A stretch of 64,000 nt of DNA from Streptococcus halotolerans (GTDB taxonomy: Bacteria; Bacillota; Bacilli; Lactobacillales; Streptococcaceae). Location of the stretch: the NCBI RefSeq assembly GCF_001598035.1, contig NZ_CP014835.1:1396501-1460500 (forward strand), read 5' to 3'. Under the pieces are notes generated by a model that worked only from the letters and a program-made list of their open reading frames with translations, did no database searches and was not told the DNA's origin. Shown here in pieces: positions 37,690 to 45,300 of the stretch (the first letter of the stretch is position 1; each line of letters starts with the position of its first letter). Position numbers and translations under genes: made by a program.

Positions 37690-39330
37690 TCAAGTAGTTG
37701 CTTGGGATACCAGCTTGCCATTTTCCAAACTAATAATATCATCAAAATAAGGCTTCATTTCCTCTGAAAGATGATGTGTGATAACAATAAGGGAATAGGC
37801 ATCATCAGAAAGAAGCTCTTTTTCAATTGACTGGGCTAAAGCTTTATTTAAGTTTGAAGTACTTTCATCCAATAATAAGAATTGACTACCATTGAGAATA
37901 GCTCTTGCTAGTGAAATACGTTGTTTTTGTCCTCCAGATAAATCAAGCGCTCCTTCGCCAATTAAAGTGTCTAATCCTTTAGATAGTTGACTGATATCAT
38001 TAGTTAGACAAACTTTTTGAATCACTGATTCTATTTCCTCATCAGAAAAATCATTAGTTAAAGTAATGTTTTCACGTATGGTTCCATTGAAAATATAAGG
38101 CGTTTGCTCAACATAGGTTATTTGAGATCGTAAGCTACTACCATTTATGGCTTTCAATGCCTGATCATCAAGTTCTATCGTTCCTGAATCATAGTTTAAA
38201 CTACCAGTTAGCAATTTTAAAAGGGTTGACTTTCCTGTACCACTAGGTCCAACGATACAATATTTTTTACCTTTTTTAAACGTATAGCTAGCGTTAGAAA
38301 GTATCTCATTATTTCCTAGGGTCAGATTAACCTTATTCAACTCTATCTTGGTATTTAAGCTAACATTTTTCAGTTTCATATTATCATTCAGCTGTTCCTC
38401 TTTGCTGGCATTAAGGAATTTTTTATGCTTTTCAAAAATAGGGAAAGCAGCTTTGATCTCTATAATATTGGAAGAGAGGTTGCTAACACCATTGAAAATA
38501 TTAACACTAATATTTGAAACAGAAAGAATATCACCAAATGTTAACATTTTTTGTGCGACAAAAATACCTGAAATCATTAAACTTCCAATTTGTCCTAACA
38601 CATTACCAAATGCTGCTAAAAAGGTTGCCACGCCAACAATTTTATAACTATCAATTTCAGCTTTTTGAATACTTTGAATTTCTTTATCTGATTTGGAAAC
38701 TAAAAAATCTTGTTTATTGAGTGAGAAAAGACAAGTAAAACCATTATAAAGATTGGCGATACTAGCTGTAAAATTTTCTTGACTCAGCGTTAGTTTTCCA
38801 AAGACAGAAGCCAATTTTTTATCTGCTAGTTTAGGTAAAATAAGGTTGATAATAGCGAGGGCTACAATAACTAGCATTAATTTCCAGTTGAGAAAGGCTA
38901 GTGCAAAAACAGATAACAACACTTCAATAATTGCTTCCACGATTGTGTATAACCTCTTAAAGCCTTCATTGCTGATTCGATTACTATCAGTTGTTAACCA
39001 TGAAACCATCTTACCACTGGTATATTCAGAAGATTGGTTGGGTCGATGCATCGCATAGCTGGACGATATATCACTACGAATATCTCCAATCATTTTTTGT
39101 CTAACAAACACATCATACCAAGTTTGAAAGGCAAATAATACAACATAACCAAAATATAGACTAGCACATAGAATAACTTTAGAAAGAAAACTATCAGTTT
39201 CTCCAGCTAATAAGCTATTAAAAGCCTCAGCTGTCAAAAATGCTGACCTTAATTTTAAAATAATTGAGACTATAATAACGGCTAATAAAAGCAAGTTTTC
39301 TTTATATCTTCTCTTTAAATAAAAAAACAT
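37690..39330 (-). CDS. ABC transporter with fused membrane and ATPase domains (peptide exporter)
   Basis: A 546-residue half-transporter: a six-helix exporter-type membrane domain (about 1-300) and an ATPase domain with Walker A GPSGTGKST (361-369), signature LSGGQKQ (465-471) and Walker B FLLLDE (485-490). It would dimerise in the membrane. There is no N-terminal C39 peptidase domain, so it is not a double-glycine leader-cleaving exporter. Its start codon directly follows the stop of the E1-like gene, implying tight co-expression. By context it exports, and may give immunity to, the product of the 22-residue peptide gene (inference). Confidence 0.9.
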   Translation of the reverse strand: MFFYLKRRYKENLLLLAVIIVSIILKLRSAFLTAEAFNSLLAGETDSFLSKVILCASLYFGYVVLFAFQTWYDVFVRQKMIGDIRSDISSSYAMHRPNQSSEYTSGKMVSWLTTDSNRISNEGFKRLYTIVEAIIEVLLSVFALAFLNWKLMLVIVALAIINLILPKLADKKLASVFGKLTLSQENFTASIANLYNGFTCLFSLNKQDFLVSKSDKEIQSIQKAEIDSYKIVGVATFLAAFGNVLGQIGSLMISGIFVAQKMLTFGDILSVSNISVNIFNGVSNLSSNIIEIKAAFPIFEKHKKFLNASKEEQLNDNMKLKNVSLNTKIELNKVNLTLGNNEILSNASYTFKKGKKYCIVGPSGTGKSTLLKLLTGSLNYDSGTIELDDQALKAINGSSLRSQITYVEQTPYIFNGTIRENITLTNDFSDEEIESVIQKVCLTNDISQLSKGLDTLIGEGALDLSGGQKQRISLARAILNGSQFLLLDESTSNLNKALAQSIEKELLSDDAYSLIVITHHLSEEMKPYFDDIISLENGKLVSQATT

Positions 39331-40302
39331 CTATTTCCCTCTTAGACTTTCTTTCCAAAGTAAGTGATTATTATAAAAGTTGTATTCGGCGACTGTCATG
39401 TTTTGACTAACAAAAGGGGCAATAATTAGTTGTCCTACCATAAAAGCTGACATATAACCATTTAAAACACTACCGCTATTTTCATTAATAGGTTTACTAG
39501 TGTCGTCTAAGCTCTTTTGGATATAATCGCACATTAATTTAGCTGAACCATAAGAATTGATGACATATGCTGTTTGGAGTAGAGGTCCATATCCTGATTC
39601 AATAACCGGGCAAGGAAGCTGTTTCTGCATAATTGATTGAGCAAGGTTATACATTAAGGTATAATCATCCGCAGCATTAATAATGAGATCTTGCGGTCCT
39701 AATTCCCCAGTTAGAGCAGATAGCTGTGATAAAGTGCTAACGTAGGTAGAGAAGGTTACTATCTGAGCAAGATTTGTATAACGCTCCTTTAAAGCGTCTA
39801 CTTTATACATTCCAATGTCATTTGTAAAGTAAGCTTGAGCCCCTAGGTTTTTCTCCTCTACTTTATCACCATCAATTAGAATAAATTGCTGGAATCCCAT
39901 TCTAATTAAGACATCTAGCGTATGACTTCCTACTGTCCCCAAGCCCAATATCACTATTTTGACAGATTCTCTATAACAGTTAAACTCTCGAAAGTCAGTA
40001 TCGGGAAAACTATTTAAAAATAAATCAGCTCGATTCAAATGGATTGGACTGTCAAATCGTTGTAGAAAATGTCTATCTAGTAAATAATTGAGAATATCTT
40101 GTTTCTCAATACTAGATAAATCAGAATAGTTTTCTATGTCTTGGCGATTTCTAAACTCTGACAGAAAGTCTAAAAATTGAAATACTTTTGTATTGTTATC
40201 TGTACTAATCGCCAATTGAAGTTCTCGATTCCCTTCATAAACAACAATAGCCCCACCCTTAAATGACCAGTTCAATTCTTTTTTCAACCTAAAATAACTC
40301 AT
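39331..40302 (-). CDS. E1/ThiF-like peptide-modifying enzyme (MccB/PaaA-like)
   Basis: A 323-residue protein. Residues about 1-95 form a small separate domain whose size and pattern fit the peptide-recognition (RRE-like) clamp of MccB-type enzymes. Residues 113 onward are a Rossmann adenylation domain: VILGLGTVGSHTLD (117-130), acidic strand ILIDGDKVEEKN (141-152), K167, and LIINAADD (206-213). The usual E1 NLxRQ reads NLGAQ, so the Arg is missing, and there are no CxxC zinc pairs, which argues against ThiF, MoeB or HesA roles. E1-like enzymes of this type adenylate or cyclise short precursor peptides (microcin C, pantocin). It has a good ribosome site and lies 60 bp after the 22-residue peptide gene. 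The reaction here is unknown. Confidence 0.85.
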   Translation of the reverse strand: MSYFRLKKELNWSFKGGAIVVYEGNRELQLAISTDNNTKVFQFLDFLSEFRNRQDIENYSDLSSIEKQDILNYLLDRHFLQRFDSPIHLNRADLFLNSFPDTDFREFNCYRESVKIVILGLGTVGSHTLDVLIRMGFQQFILIDGDKVEEKNLGAQAYFTNDIGMYKVDALKERYTNLAQIVTFSTYVSTLSQLSALTGELGPQDLIINAADDYTLMYNLAQSIMQKQLPCPVIESGYGPLLQTAYVINSYGSAKLMCDYIQKSLDDTSKPINENSGSVLNGYMSAFMVGQLIIAPFVSQNMTVAEYNFYNNHLLWKESLRGK

Positions 40303-40325
40303 TATAATCTCCTACAAAAATTTAC

Positions 40326-40353
40326 AAAAAAGTCTAGGAACCTGCCCTAGACT
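40326..40353 (-). terminator. Internal terminator/attenuator between peptide gene and E1-like gene
   Basis: On the minus strand AGTCTAGG, a 7-nt loop and CCTAGACT are followed by TTTTT. It starts 9 nt after the peptide stop codon. Partial read-through would give much peptide mRNA and little enzyme mRNA, the arrangement seen after mccA in microcin C operons. Confidence 0.9.
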
Positions 40354-40362
40354 ATAACGAGA

Positions 40363-40431
40363 CTACTTGTTAACAACGCAAATGTTAATTTCTACTTCTG
40401 AAATAACAACATCAGTTTCATGAATTTCCAT
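40363..40431 (-). CDS. 22-residue putative RiPP precursor peptide
   Basis: ATG at 40431, stop TAG at 40363-40365, with AAGGAGGA (40438-40445) 6 nt upstream. The peptide starts MEIHETDVVISEVEI and ends NICVVNK, with one Cys and four Glu. It is acidic in the first two thirds and more hydrophobic at the end, like a leader plus short core. A TTGACA/TATAAT-type promoter stands just upstream, a terminator just downstream, and E1-like and ABC genes follow. These four features together make it a real gene in my reading, although it is far below usual gene-calling length. It does not end in Asn as microcin C precursors do; Asn is the penultimate residue. Confidence 0.8.
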   Translation of the reverse strand: MEIHETDVVISEVEINICVVNK

Positions 40432-40461
40432 CAGTTTTCCTCCTTAATCATTAATAGGTAT

Positions 40462-40490
40462 ATATTATCATTTATAGAATATTCTGTCAA
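40462..40490 (-). promoter_or_regulatory. Near-consensus promoter of the peptide operon
   Basis: On the minus strand TTGACA (40485-40490), a 17-bp spacer and TAATAT (40462-40467), about 30 bp before the peptide ATG. This is one of the best sigma-A promoters in the window. Confidence 0.9.
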
Positions 40491-40603
40491 TATATGTTTA
40501 ATAAAAAGTTAGATTTTTCCGATTTTAGCATTAGTTAATATCTCTAAATGTGTCAACGACTATTTTAAAATCAACAACGATATCATTAGGTTGGATTGAT
40601 TAA

Positions 40604-40999
40604 TCAAAACGGCAACTCCTCTTCCTCAAGAACAAGGTCAGCCAGATCCGCTGCAACATTATTTTCACGCATAGCACGTTGGGCACGACTTTCGAGTAAT
40701 TGGAAAGATTGTCCCAAAACTTCTGTCATATAGTGTCTTTGCCCATCTTTTTCATAAGAACGCGTACGCAGCTCACCATCTAATGAAATCAAGCTACCCT
40801 TCGTTCCATAAGACGCTAAGGTTTCTGCCAAACGCCCCCAAAAGACCACATTGATAAAATCAGCTTCTCGCTCACCATCCTTACCTTTAAAGCGACGATT
40901 GACAGCAACGGTAACACGCGCAACAGATTTATCATTGGGAGTTTTTACTACCTCTGGTGTTGCCACCAAACGACCGATTAAAATAGTTTTATTATACAT
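40604..40999 (-). CDS. ssbB: Single-stranded DNA-binding protein, competence type
   Basis: A 131-residue OB-fold protein (IGRLVATPEVVKT; DFINVVFWGRLAETLASYGTKGS) with the acidic C-terminal tip EEELPF that recruits partner proteins. Its length equals that of the competence-induced SsbB of S. pneumoniae rather than the longer housekeeping SsbA. A SigX box (TCCGAATA) lies about 20 bp upstream and GGAGGA forms the ribosome site. SsbB protects incoming single strands during transformation. No strong terminator separates it from the peptide operon downstream. Confidence 0.93.
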   Translation of the reverse strand: MYNKTILIGRLVATPEVVKTPNDKSVARVTVAVNRRFKGKDGEREADFINVVFWGRLAETLASYGTKGSLISLDGELRTRSYEKDGQRHYMTEVLGQSFQLLESRAQRAMRENNVAADLADLVLEEEELPF

Positions 41000-41019
41000 A
41001 AGATTTCCTCCTAACTATT

Positions 41020-41027
41020 TATTCGGA
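41020..41027 (-). promoter_or_regulatory. SigX (CIN/com-box) element before ssbB
   Basis: TCCGAATA on the minus strand, one mismatch from the streptococcal SigX -10 box TACGAATA, in the context CGAATAAATAG also found before comGA. Confidence 0.8.
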
Positions 41028-41063
41028 AAATATATGATAAAATGAAGAAAAAAGAAGAAAATA

Positions 41064-41437
41064 ATGGTAGATTTAGCATTTTATAGAGACATGCTGCGCA
41101 AACCTTAGAGAAAATTCAATACGAATTAACCTCTGCTCAGTTAGCACACTTAGAAAACAAGGAAATTTTAGATTTTGGTGCCGGATTTGGATTAGTCAGT
41201 CAATTCCTGGCTCAAAAGAATCAAGTAACAGCCCTTGAACCAAACGCTGATATGCTTTTTGCGGATGATTCCCAGACCTTTACTAAAATCCAAGGATTTT
41301 TAGAAGTTCTAGAAACAGTAACGGAACAATCTTTTGATGTCATCTGCTGCCACAATGCCGAAGATTGGTTGAAAAAGATGATTCAGATAAAACTAACTGT
41401 TTCAGACTTAGCTACCTATTCTGTTCAGAATAAATAA
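41064..41437 (+). pseudogene. Decayed class I SAM-dependent methyltransferase gene
   Basis: The first frame (MVDLAFYRDMLRKP, then stop) shifts into a second frame that reads on without a stop from TLEKIQYELTSAQ. This contains a SAM-binding motif I (EILDFGAGFGLVSQFLA), the acidic strand end (VTALEPN) and FDVICCHN. After that the sequence changes abruptly and ends within 30 residues, so the C-terminal half has been deleted. At least one frameshift and one internal deletion make it non-functional. Intact homologues of this methyltransferase occur in streptococci. Confidence 0.8.
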
Positions 41438-41459
41438 AAAGACGGAAAACCGTCTTTTT
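41436..41459. terminator. Bidirectional terminator between the pseudogene and ytpR
   Basis: AAAAGACGG and CCGTCTTTT with an AAAA loop; the last bases overlap the stop codon of the ytpR-like gene. Confidence 0.88.
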
Positions 41460-42084
41460 ACTTATTCCAATGCTTCTCTACATCAAACGCTTCGCCAACC
41501 TTTGCAGTATCATCTAATTCAATAATGCCACGAACTTGGGGAGCATTCGGCAATGCTAGTTCTCGTGGGCTACACATCATCCCAAAGCTTTCCTCACCGC
41601 GTAGTTTACCTGGGAAAATCAAACTTCCACTTGGCATCATAGCCCCTGGCAAAGCAACAATCGTTTTAAGTCCGACAGCTGCATTAGGCGCACCAGCTAC
41701 GATTTGCACGATAGCATCTTCAGCTACCTGCACTTGACAAATATTGAGATGATCACTATCTGGATGGGCTGTCATTTCGACGATTTGCCCAACCACAAAT
41801 TTTGGTTCATTATCTGCGATAAGTTTTTCTGAAAATCCTTCTTTAGCTAATTCAGCATTTAAAATAGCAAGGTCCTGATCTGTCAAAAAGACCTGTCCGC
41901 GTCCATCAATCTTAACCAAGCTAGACGCTTCAAAGATATTCCAAGCAACAGTTTCTCCAGAGTCTTCAAGGAAAACGCGAGCCAGCTTGCCTTTACGCTC
42001 AACAGCCACCTGTTGCCCCTTATCTTCTTTGACAATAACCATAAGCACATCGCCAACATGCTCTTTGTTATAAGTGTAAATCAT
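41458..42084 (-). CDS. ytpR: YtpR family tRNA-binding-domain protein
   Basis: A 208-residue protein. The C-terminal half is an OB-fold tRNA-binding domain (KFVVGQIVEMTAHPDSDHLNICQV; MCSPRELALPN) like that of phenylalanyl-tRNA synthetase beta. The N-terminal half is a DUF4479-like domain. The function is not settled. It follows the thioredoxin-like gene by 5 bp in a three-gene operon that is conserved in streptococci. Confidence 0.9.
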   Translation of the reverse strand: MIYTYNKEHVGDVLMVIVKEDKGQQVAVERKGKLARVFLEDSGETVAWNIFEASSLVKIDGRGQVFLTDQDLAILNAELAKEGFSEKLIADNEPKFVVGQIVEMTAHPDSDHLNICQVQVAEDAIVQIVAGAPNAAVGLKTIVALPGAMMPSGSLIFPGKLRGEESFGMMCSPRELALPNAPQVRGIIELDDTAKVGEAFDVEKHWNK

Positions 42085-42089
42085 TTTTC

Positions 42090-42404
42090 TTACAGTCCTT
42101 TCAAAAATGCACTAATCTCTTCTTTAGTTTTACGATTCTTATCCACGAAACGACCAATTTCTTGACCCTTTTCAAAGACAACCAAACTTGGAATCCCAAA
42201 AATATCCCATTTTTGTGCCAAATCCATAAAGTTATCACGGTCTATCTGCATAAAAGTGAAGTCACTATGTTCAGTCTCAATATCCTCTAACAAGGGGTAT
42301 AGGTACTGACAATCCCCACACCAATCAGCGGTAAACAGAAAAACCGTTTTTTGACCTGACTCTATCTGTTCGGTTATTTGCTCGTAAGACAATGCCTTAA
42401 TCAT
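42090..42404 (-). CDS. Thioredoxin-like protein
   Basis: A 104-residue thioredoxin-fold protein with active site ADWCGDCQYLYP (Cys about 29 and 32) and the cis-Pro segment IPSLVVFEKG. CGDC instead of CGPC suggests a different redox potential from the main thioredoxin. Its ATG overlaps the stop of the upstream gene (ATGA). Cytosolic. Confidence 0.9.
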   Translation of the reverse strand: MIKALSYEQITEQIESGQKTVFLFTADWCGDCQYLYPLLEDIETEHSDFTFMQIDRDNFMDLAQKWDIFGIPSLVVFEKGQEIGRFVDKNRKTKEEISAFLKGL

Positions 42405-42682
42405 GCCACAACCTCCTGTGCAATAATCTCACCTTGCTCATAAACGAAATCAAACTGGCGACCATCTGCTAAAACGACACCCCCAGTTGTTTCATTGCCG
42501 CCTTCGAATTCATTGATGTAAACAACTTGGATATCTCCAAATTGGCTAAAATAAGCACGAATATCTGCCATACGACGAGCTTTCTGTGCCTCACCAATCT
42601 TATAAGCCAGCTGAGCAGCAAGGGCTGTGAGACCCAAACCAAGTAGGGCCCCACCCAAAATGCTTATTTTTTTATTCTTCAT
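42401..42682 (-). CDS. DUF4651-like small membrane-anchored protein
   Basis: From the ATG at 42682 the protein has 93 residues: a short N-terminal hydrophobic anchor (ISILGGALLGLGLTALAAQLA) and a small soluble domain (IQVVYINEFEG; GGVVLADGRQFDF). An ATG-type start 25 codons upstream lacks a ribosome site and would add an unlikely second hydrophobic stretch. It is the first gene of the operon with the thioredoxin-like and ytpR genes. Function unknown. Confidence 0.75.
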   Translation of the reverse strand: MKNKKISILGGALLGLGLTALAAQLAYKIGEAQKARRMADIRAYFSQFGDIQVVYINEFEGGNETTGGVVLADGRQFDFVYEQGEIIAQEVVA

Positions 42683-42756
42683 AAGCCTTATTTTACCACA
42701 AGAAAACAAGAGCAAGACAGTTTTTACTATTATTTTTAGAATAATCATGTTTAGCA

Positions 42757-42785
42757 TTGACTTTCTTACTTATAAAGGTTATGAT
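42757..42785 (+). promoter_or_regulatory. Promoter of the cold-shock gene
   Basis: TTGACT (42757-42762), a 17-bp spacer and TATGAT (42780-42785). This leaves an untranslated leader of about 80 nt before the ATG, long enough for the temperature-sensitive structure typical of csp mRNAs. Confidence 0.8.
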
Positions 42786-42873
42786 GGATAAGTAATTAAA
42801 TGTCAGAGTTATCATGTTTCACATTTTCATCTCCTTTTATTTACGCATCATAAAAGGAAGGAAGTAACTCATT

Positions 42874-43074
42874 ATGGCACAAGGTACTGTAAAATGGTTT
42901 AATGCTGAAAAAGGTTTTGGTTTTATCTCAACTGAAGAAGGTCAAGACGTTTTCGCACACTTTTCACAAATTCAAGCTGATGGTTTCAAATCACTTGAAG
43001 ACGGTCAAAAAGTTTCATTTGATGTTCAAGATGGTCAACGCGGCCCTCAAGCAGCAAATATCGTTAAACTGTAA
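42874..43074 (+). CDS. csp: Cold-shock protein, CspA family
   Basis: A 66-residue OB-fold nucleic-acid chaperone with RNP1 (KGFGFIS) and RNP2 (VFAHFS) motifs. Binds single-stranded RNA and prevents secondary structure, both in cold shock and in normal growth. The strong ribosome site, long leader and dedicated terminator fit a highly expressed single gene. Confidence 0.97.
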   Translation: MAQGTVKWFNAEKGFGFISTEEGQDVFAHFSQIQADGFKSLEDGQKVSFDVQDGQRGPQAANIVKL

Positions 43075-43087
43075 TTAACTGATAGAA

Positions 43088-43118
43088 AGTCTGAGATAGC
43101 TTATCTCAGGCTTTTTTT
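43088..43118 (+). terminator. Terminator after csp
   Basis: AGTCTGAGATA and TATCTCAGGCT with a 3-nt loop, followed by a T-run. Confidence 0.92.
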
Positions 43119-43231
43119 CTATATATAAAATAGGCCAACCGTCAGCTCTTCACTCCCACACCCTTTTTCATTTATAACTAAAAGTGGTAAAATGCTAGTA
43201 AGACTTATACAGATGAGGAGACTGAACTAAT

Positions 43232-44296
43232 ATGACTGATTTATTTAATAAAATCAAAGAAGTAACCGAACTCAAAGGCACCTCAGGTTTTGAACAACCT
43301 GTCCGCGATTATCTTCGTGAGAAAATCACACCCTTGGTGGATGAGGTTCAAACGGATGGACTTGGGGGGATTTTTGGCATTCGACATCATGAAGATGCCA
43401 ACGCTCCGCGCATCATGGTAGCTGGTCACATGGATGAAGTTGGCTTCATGATTAAAGAAATCAAAGAAGACGGCACTTTCCGCGTGGTTGAATTGGGTGG
43501 CTGGAACCCGCTCGTTGTCAGTTCGCAACGATTCACCCTACACACACCTGATGGTCGGATTTATCCTGTCATTTCAGGGTCTGTTCCACCACATTTTTTA
43601 CGTGGGACAAACGGCGCTTCACTGCCTAAAACAGCTGACATCATCTTCGATGCAGGCTTTAGTAGTAAAGATGAAGCCGAAAACTTTGGTGTTTTCCCTG
43701 GCTCTCTTATCATTCCCGAATCTGAAACTATCCTAACTGCCAATCAAAAACACGTTATCAGCAAAGCCTGGGACAACCGCTATAGCATTCTTATGATACC
43801 TGAAATGTTAGAAGCCGTGAAAAAGGAAAACCTAGGCCACACCCTAATCGCTGGAGCTAACGTTCAGGAAGAGGTTGGTCTTCGCGGCGCTCACGTCTCC
43901 ACAACCAAGTTTAATCCAGAACTCTTCTTCGCTGTTGACTGTTCTCCTGCTGGTGATATTTATGGCAATCCTGGAAAACTTGGGGACGGTACCTTAATTC
44001 GTTTTTACGATCCAGGTCATATCATGCTCCCAAACATGAGAGATTTTCTTTTGACAACCGCTGAAGAAGCTGGCATCAAGTATCAATATTACCCAGCCGC
44101 AGGAGGTACCGATGCTGGCACTGCGCATCTCAAAAATGAAGGAATTCCTTCAACAACCATCGGTGTCTGTGCTCGTTACATCCACTCACATCAAACGCTT
44201 TATGCTATGGATGACTTTATCGAAGCACAAAACTTCCTACAAGCCATTGTGAAGCGACTTGATCGTTCCACTGTTGATTTAATCAAAAAATACTAG
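43232..44296 (+). CDS. pepA: Glutamyl aminopeptidase (M42 family)
   Basis: A 354-residue dinuclear metallo-aminopeptidase that removes N-terminal Glu/Asp from peptides in the cytosol. Metal ligands and catalytic residues lie in AGHMDEVGFM, KAWDNRYS, VQEEVGLRGA, VDCSPAGD and GTDAGTAH near the C-terminus. The length and order match PepA of lactic streptococci. GAGGAGA provides the ribosome site. Confidence 0.95.
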   Translation: MTDLFNKIKEVTELKGTSGFEQPVRDYLREKITPLVDEVQTDGLGGIFGIRHHEDANAPRIMVAGHMDEVGFMIKEIKEDGTFRVVELGGWNPLVVSSQRFTLHTPDGRIYPVISGSVPPHFLRGTNGASLPKTADIIFDAGFSSKDEAENFGVFPGSLIIPESETILTANQKHVISKAWDNRYSILMIPEMLEAVKKENLGHTLIAGANVQEEVGLRGAHVSTTKFNPELFFAVDCSPAGDIYGNPGKLGDGTLIRFYDPGHIMLPNMRDFLLTTAEEAGIKYQYYPAAGGTDAGTAHLKNEGIPSTTIGVCARYIHSHQTLYAMDDFIEAQNFLQAIVKRLDRSTVDLIKKY

Positions 44297-44331
44297 AAAG
44301 GGCTGAGTAGTCCCACTCAGTAGAACAACTG

Positions 44332-45102
44332 ATGAAAATTGGATTTATTGGTGTCGGTCAAATGGCTTCTGCTATCATCACTGGTATCAAACAAATGAAT
44401 CATGAGATCATCATCTCTGGTTCTTCACCTCAGCGCTCTAAAGCTATTGCCAAGGAGCTAAATGTTCAGGCGGCTAGCTCCCACCAAAGTTTAGTTGAAC
44501 AAGTTGATCTTGTCGTTTTAGGCATTAAACCGCAGCTGTTTGAGCCTGTCTTGAACGAACTCGACATTAAAAAACCTATCCTGTCGATGGCTGCTGGAAT
44601 CACTTTAAATCGCTTAGCTGAATTGACTGATTCTAGCCTACCTCTTATCCGTATCATGCCCAATATGAATGCCAGGATTCTCCAAAGTACAACTGGTATC
44701 AGCTATAATCAGCTCGTTAATGAAGATCTAAAAGCGTCGATTAGAGAGATCGTCGATAGTTTTGGAACAAGCTACGAACTAGCTGAGAAAGATTTTGATA
44801 CCTTTACAGCTCTGGCTGGCTCAAGCCCCGCCTATATCTATCTCTTCATCGAAGCGATGGCCAAGGCTGGCGTAAAAAATGGCCTAAGTAAAGCGCAGTC
44901 TCTCGAAATCACCACACAAACGGTTATAGCTAGCGCTAAAAATCTCGTCGAATCTGAAGATAGCCCTCACGCTTTGATCGACAAAATTTGTAGCCCTGGC
45001 GGAACTACTATCGCAGGGCTCATGGATCTAGAAAAAAACGGCCTAACCCATACTGTTGTATCAGCTATTGATACTACTATTGGTAAAGCCAAAAATATGT
45101 AA
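44332..45102 (+). CDS. proC: Pyrroline-5-carboxylate reductase
   Basis: NAD(P)H-dependent last step of proline synthesis. The 256-residue protein has the N-terminal Rossmann motif (IGFIGVGQMASAII) and the C-terminal ProC signature (the ALAGSSPAYIYLFIEA and SPGGTTIAGL regions). It starts 35 bp after pepA. There is no clear ribosome site, and a CTGAGT/ACTCAG hairpin lies in the gap, so translation may be weak or coupled. A terminator follows. Confidence 0.95.
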   Translation: MKIGFIGVGQMASAIITGIKQMNHEIIISGSSPQRSKAIAKELNVQAASSHQSLVEQVDLVVLGIKPQLFEPVLNELDIKKPILSMAAGITLNRLAELTDSSLPLIRIMPNMNARILQSTTGISYNQLVNEDLKASIREIVDSFGTSYELAEKDFDTFTALAGSSPAYIYLFIEAMAKAGVKNGLSKAQSLEITTQTVIASAKNLVESEDSPHALIDKICSPGGTTIAGLMDLEKNGLTHTVVSAIDTTIGKAKNM

Positions 45103-45134
45103 AAAGCATAAGCGTCCGATAACCCCATATATTG

Positions 45135-45173
45135 AAAAAATTCCAAAGTCCTTATTGACTCTGGAATTTTTTT
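45135..45173 (+). terminator. Terminator after proC
   Basis: AAATTCCAAAGTC pairs with GACTCTGGAATTT (one mismatch), followed by a T-run. Confidence 0.88.
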
Positions 45174-45300
45174 CGGTCATTATCTTGTCTGTGTTCAGCT
45201 CACGGCAAATAGGCTTCTGGAACTTCCTTTTGAGTAAGCGTTTCCTCGTCAGAAAAGTTTTCTAGAATAGTAGACTCGTTTTTCTTGCATGATACTATCT

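Noticed and set aside
39331-40302. ThiF/MoeB/HesA cofactor-sulfur enzyme
   Set aside because: No zinc CxxC pairs, an extra N-terminal domain, and neighbours are a tiny peptide gene and an exporter rather than thiamin or molybdopterin genes.
37690-40431. A true microcin C (mcc) operon
   Set aside because: The peptide does not end in Asn, the enzyme lacks the NLxRQ Arg, and genes for the later modification and self-immunity steps are absent. Described as RiPP-like instead.
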